Source: JANQRV01 sp964533785
GTDB taxonomy: Bacteria; Bacteroidota; Bacteroidia; Chitinophagales; Saprospiraceae
Assembly (NCBI GenBank): GCA_964533785.1
Contig: CAZHNG010000101.1
Coordinates: forward strand, 1 to 18,900
DNA: 18,900 nt
Direction of reading: 5' to 3'
In this document: piece by piece, positions 16,340 to 18,900 of the stretch
Numbering within the stretch: position 1 is the first letter of the stretch
Layout: each line of letters begins with the position of its first letter
The notes under the pieces: generated by a model
The model's input: only the letters and a program-made list of their open reading frames with translations
Told to the model about the DNA's origin: nothing
Databases searched by the model: none
Program-made: the position numbers and the translations under genes

Positions 16340-17408
16340 TTGTTTGTACTAATTTTCTATTGTTTTTTTTATGAATTACAGAACGATGAAGCAACCAGGT
16401 CAGGATGGCTGCAATGCCAATTTCCAAAATTAACAAAAGGTGCAATTCTACTTTATCATGCAAGGAAAATACAAGGGAGATAAACATGATATTGACGAAG
16501 ATCAAAACATAAGAGGCTTGCATATGTTCCAATCCATAGTCGACCAGCAGATGATGGATATGTCTCCGGTCAGGCTTAAAGGGGGATTGTCCACGGATGA
16601 CGCGGGTCAGCATGACTCTTATTGTGTCAAATAAAGGAATGATCATAATTCCGATAGAAACGGCCGGTACTGCTTCGAATTGATATGGAGAGCCAGCCAT
16701 CTCACCATTGAGCCGGATGAACTTTATAATTAAAATGGAGCTTACCAGGCCGATCAATAATGACCCCGTATCCCCCATAAATATTTTTGCCGGTGTGTAA
16801 TTGTAGCGCAAGAAAGCTAAAGTCGCTCCGCTAAAGCTATAGGCTACGATTGCGATGGCATTCTCACCCACTAATTGAAACCAGGTTCCCAGTAACAAAA
16901 AAACCAGTATGCCGATACTTCCCGCCAAACCGTTAATGCCATCGATAAGATTAACAGCATTTACGATCACCAAAATAGTCAGTATCGATAACAATACACT
17001 TAAAAAGCGTGGTATTTCATTCTCCAGGCCGAACAATCCGTAAAAACTGGTTAGCTCGATATCCGATTTGAATACTAAAATAGAAGCTGCGAGAATTTCT
17101 GCGATCAATTTATTCCTGGCACTAACCGGTTGGATATCGTCTTTTGCTCCGATCAAAAACATGATAATAAAAGCACAGAGAATATACTGGAGATTCCCGA
17201 AATCTTGGTCAGGTGTCCAAAGAACAAGAGCAAAAATTGCTCCCACAAAAATGCCGATTCCTCCGAGGGATGGTGTTTTAATAGAATGCGAGCTTCTTTC
17301 ATTAGGTTCGTCGTACAAACGCTTTTTCTTTGCAATAGCTATGATGTGAGGAATCGCAAAGTAAGTGAACGTAAATGCAGTGATAAAACTGAATATGAGT
17401 TCAACCAT
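16332..17408 (-). CDS. WecA/MraY-family undecaprenyl-phosphate glycosyl-1-phosphate transferase
   Basis: A 358-aa polytopic membrane enzyme (about 10-11 hydrophobic helices) that transfers a sugar-1-phosphate from UDP-sugar to undecaprenyl phosphate, the first step of surface polysaccharide assembly. Family motifs are YDEPNERSSHSIKTPSLGG (32-50), GAKDD (87-91, Mg-binding aspartates), NAVNLIDGINGLAG (150-163, catalytic Asp156), MGDTGS (211-216) and PDRRHIHH (279-286). The HIHH-type loop and overall length favour WecA-like GlcNAc-1-P transferases over MraY. The sugar donor is not certain. It is 50 bp downstream of the SurA-like gene, in a gap with its own promoter-like box, and overlaps crcB by 8 nt. 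Confidence 0.92.
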   Translation of the reverse strand: MVELIFSFITAFTFTYFAIPHIIAIAKKKRLYDEPNERSSHSIKTPSLGGIGIFVGAIFALVLWTPDQDFGNLQYILCAFIIMFLIGAKDDIQPVSARNKLIAEILAASILVFKSDIELTSFYGLFGLENEIPRFLSVLLSILTILVIVNAVNLIDGINGLAGSIGILVFLLLGTWFQLVGENAIAIVAYSFSGATLAFLRYNYTPAKIFMGDTGSLLIGLVSSILIIKFIRLNGEMAGSPYQFEAVPAVSIGIMIIPLFDTIRVMLTRVIRGQSPFKPDRRHIHHLLVDYGLEHMQASYVLIFVNIMFISLVFSLHDKVELHLLLILEIGIAAILTWLLHRSVIHKKNNRKLVQTNV

Positions 17409-17410
17409 AA

Positions 17411-17448
17411 TTGTCTCTTTATGCTCTTTGTTTCAAGAGACAAAGGTA
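17411..17448 (-). promoter_or_regulatory. Promoter-like TACCTTTG with adjoining palindrome before the wecA-like gene
   Basis: On the minus strand, TACCTTTG (17441-17448) matches TAnnTTTG exactly, 32 bp before the ATG. It overlaps the end of a perfect 9-bp inverted repeat, TTGTCTCTT (17411-17419) with AAGAGACAA (17435-17443). No TTG is found at the -33 position. This may be an internal promoter with an operator, or a leader hairpin in the SurA-wecA message. Confidence 0.4.
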
Positions 17449-17458
17449 AGAAAATTAC

Positions 17459-18817
17459 TTATGGTTTAGTTTGAGCTTCACGCCAGGCATTCAGGTTGGG
17501 GCAGGTATCGTACATCCCATCCAGATGTACGTAAGTAGAACTAACCTTTTCCTCTATCCAGTTGGAAATGAATTCACTCTGTTTAGCGTCTTTGGCTGCC
17601 ATGCGGATCTTGGCATAGTCTTGTTCCAGGCTAGCGCGGTGCGGCTCGGTTCGTGATTGCAGCATGACGATTCGAAAACCCGTTTCCCCGCGGGCATCTT
17701 TAAAGTCAAAAGGTGCCGAAACACCTCCAACCTCCATAGTATCGATGGTAAAATAAATGTCCGGATCAAGATCCCCAATTTCGAAGAAGGTATTACCAGT
17801 GACGGGGTTTTGCATACGCCCGTCATTATTATAACTTTGAACGTCCTCGCTTGAATATTGCTTTACGGCCGCAGAAAATGGAAGGGAATCCTGCACAATT
17901 AAAGTCCTGACGGAGTCCAGGTGATTCCTGGCTAATTCCAAATCATTATCTGTTATTTCAGGCCTGATCAGGATATGGCGGGTGTGGATTTGATTACCCC
18001 GTCTTTCCAGTAACTGGATTAAATGATAACCAAACTGGGTCTCCACGACCTCAGAGATCTCTCCTGGTTCCAGATTATAAGCGGCAGCTTCAAACTCCGG
18101 CACAAATTTACCTCTTTGAGCCCAGCCCAGGTCACCACCAATACGGGCAGATCCGTCGTCAGAAAATTTCCCTGCCATCTCCGCAAAGTCAATACTGTCC
18201 TGAACAATTGATTTTCTGATTTCAGTCAGCTGAGTAATAGCCTTTTCTTTCTCTACCTCGTTAACCTTGGGAAAATAAACAATTTCACCGATCTCTACTT
18301 CCGAATTAAAATACGGTAAACTGTCTTGCGGGATCTGTTCAAAAAAAGCTTTGACCTCTGAAGGCGTAATCGTGATACTTTGTAAAATAGAAGACCGTTC
18401 CCTTTGTACCAGTAAGCGGTTTTTTAAATCTTCTCTAAATTGCTCTTTAACCTCATTCACCGTTTGTCCGTAGTAGTCCTCAAATTGACTCACACTTCCT
18501 CCCATATACCCTAAGATCTGGTCAATTCTGGCATTCAACTGTGCCTCCACTTCCTCGTCCCCGACAATTACACTGTCCAGTTTTGCCTGATTCAATAATA
18601 ACTTTTCTCCCATTGTTTGTGCTACTATCCGGCAACGTGCACTTTCAGGAAGTTTACCGTTCTGATCTTCCAATAAAGCATATTGCTCTTCAATTTCAGA
18701 CAACAACACCAATTCTCCGCCTACCGTAGCTACTACTTTATCCACTATTTGCTTCTGAGCGAATAGTGAAGAAAAAGTAAGTAAACAAAAAGTTACGCCA
18801 ATAATGTATGGTCTCAT
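17459..18817 (-). CDS. SurA-like periplasmic peptidyl-prolyl isomerase/chaperone
   Basis: A 452-aa exported foldase. Residues 1-20 form a Sec signal peptide (cleavage after SSLFA). A SurA-type N-terminal chaperone helix domain follows (22-160, with VDKVVATVGGELVLLSEIEEQ). Next come two parvulin (PpiC) domains. The first (~174-272) is canonical, with FAEMAGKFSDDGSARIGGDLGW and PEFEAAAYNLEPGEISEVVETQFGYHLI. The second (~278-388) begins HTRHILI and is diverged, so it may be structural. The last ~60 residues are helical and return to the chaperone core in this family. The role is outer-membrane protein folding in the periplasm. It heads a minus-strand group with the wecA-like gene and crcB. The region upstream (18818-18900) shows only degenerate repeats. 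Confidence 0.93.
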   Translation of the reverse strand: MRPYIIGVTFCLLTFSSLFAQKQIVDKVVATVGGELVLLSEIEEQYALLEDQNGKLPESARCRIVAQTMGEKLLLNQAKLDSVIVGDEEVEAQLNARIDQILGYMGGSVSQFEDYYGQTVNEVKEQFREDLKNRLLVQRERSSILQSITITPSEVKAFFEQIPQDSLPYFNSEVEIGEIVYFPKVNEVEKEKAITQLTEIRKSIVQDSIDFAEMAGKFSDDGSARIGGDLGWAQRGKFVPEFEAAAYNLEPGEISEVVETQFGYHLIQLLERRGNQIHTRHILIRPEITDNDLELARNHLDSVRTLIVQDSLPFSAAVKQYSSEDVQSYNNDGRMQNPVTGNTFFEIGDLDPDIYFTIDTMEVGGVSAPFDFKDARGETGFRIVMLQSRTEPHRASLEQDYAKIRMAAKDAKQSEFISNWIEEKVSSTYVHLDGMYDTCPNLNAWREAQTKP

Positions 18818-18847
18818 ATCCTTATTTTTTAGTTTGAGGGTAAGTGT

Positions 18848-18896
18848 ACTAGACTTTTGACGCTAGACTCTAGAAGTTAGACAAAAAATTCTAACT
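18848..18896. repeat. Degenerate heptanucleotide tandem repeat and small hairpin
   Basis: Five consecutive heptamers, ACTAGAC, TTTTGAC, GCTAGAC, TCTAGAA and GTTAGAC (18848-18882), share the theme nYTAGAC; exact TAGAC recurs every 14 bp. The last unit also forms AGTTAGA (18875-18881) with TCTAACT (18890-18896), a perfect 7-bp stem. It lies 31 bp upstream of the SurA-like start and continues toward the window edge. Confidence 0.55.
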
Positions 18897-18900
18897 AATT

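Noticed and set aside
16332..17458. Fluoride riboswitch upstream of crcB
   Set aside because: The upstream sequence is wecA-like coding region, and the gap before that gene shows only a simple inverted repeat.
1..18900. CRISPR array, tRNA or rRNA genes
   Set aside because: No regularly spaced repeats of CRISPR size, no cloverleaf and no rRNA-like sequence were found by eye on either strand.

Overview
The window looks like a chromosomal segment of a Bacteroidota bacterium, probably the Saprospiria/Lewinella side of the phylum. This is inferred from the gene content: a SusB-type GH97 lipoprotein, a secreted Asp-box propeller protein, a eukaryote-like IleRS2, a periplasmic SurA-like PPIase and a TonB-family protein. 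The candidate promoters fit the Bacteroidota -7 pattern TAnnTTTG, and Shine-Dalgarno sequences are largely absent. Base composition is moderate. No tRNA, rRNA, CRISPR array or full insertion sequence is visible.

Layout. 1-5611 holds two minus-strand exported proteins: a GH97 alpha-glucosidase-like lipoprotein and a 1052-residue secreted protein with 11 Asp-boxes. 5612-6077 has no gene. It contains a 160-bp MITE-like element with long terminal inverted repeats and a flanking 5-bp duplication, inserted between the Asp-box gene and a good candidate promoter. 6078-7426 is a minus-strand cluster ruvX-def-ACP-like: RuvX and peptide deformylase overlap by 4 nt, and the small acyl-carrier-like protein has Pro at the usual phosphopantetheine-Ser position. 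7427-7920 has no gene but is rich in palindromes, including two tandem related imperfect palindromes of about 53 bp. 7921-9180 is an M16 zinc peptidase, divergent from a TonB-family protein (9340-10089). A methylmalonyl-CoA mutase large subunit follows on the plus strand (10293-12437) and ends 6 bp from the convergent ileS (12444-15731). 15788-15834 is a strong terminator closing a minus-strand group: a SurA-like PPIase, a WecA/MraY-family phosphoglycosyl transferase and a CrcB/FluC fluoride channel.

Most genes are housekeeping or envelope functions and do not form one pathway. RuvX, Def and IleS serve DNA recombination and translation. The SurA-like protein, WecA-like enzyme and TonB-family protein serve envelope biogenesis and transport. 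GH97 and the Asp-box protein act on exported substrates.

The points most worth a second look are the MITE-like element, the tandem palindromes, the swapped signature motif (GIHH instead of HxGH) in IleRS2, which is linked to mupirocin hyper-resistance, and the ACP-like protein that cannot carry a normal phosphopantetheine arm. No clear new multi-gene defence or mobile system was seen.
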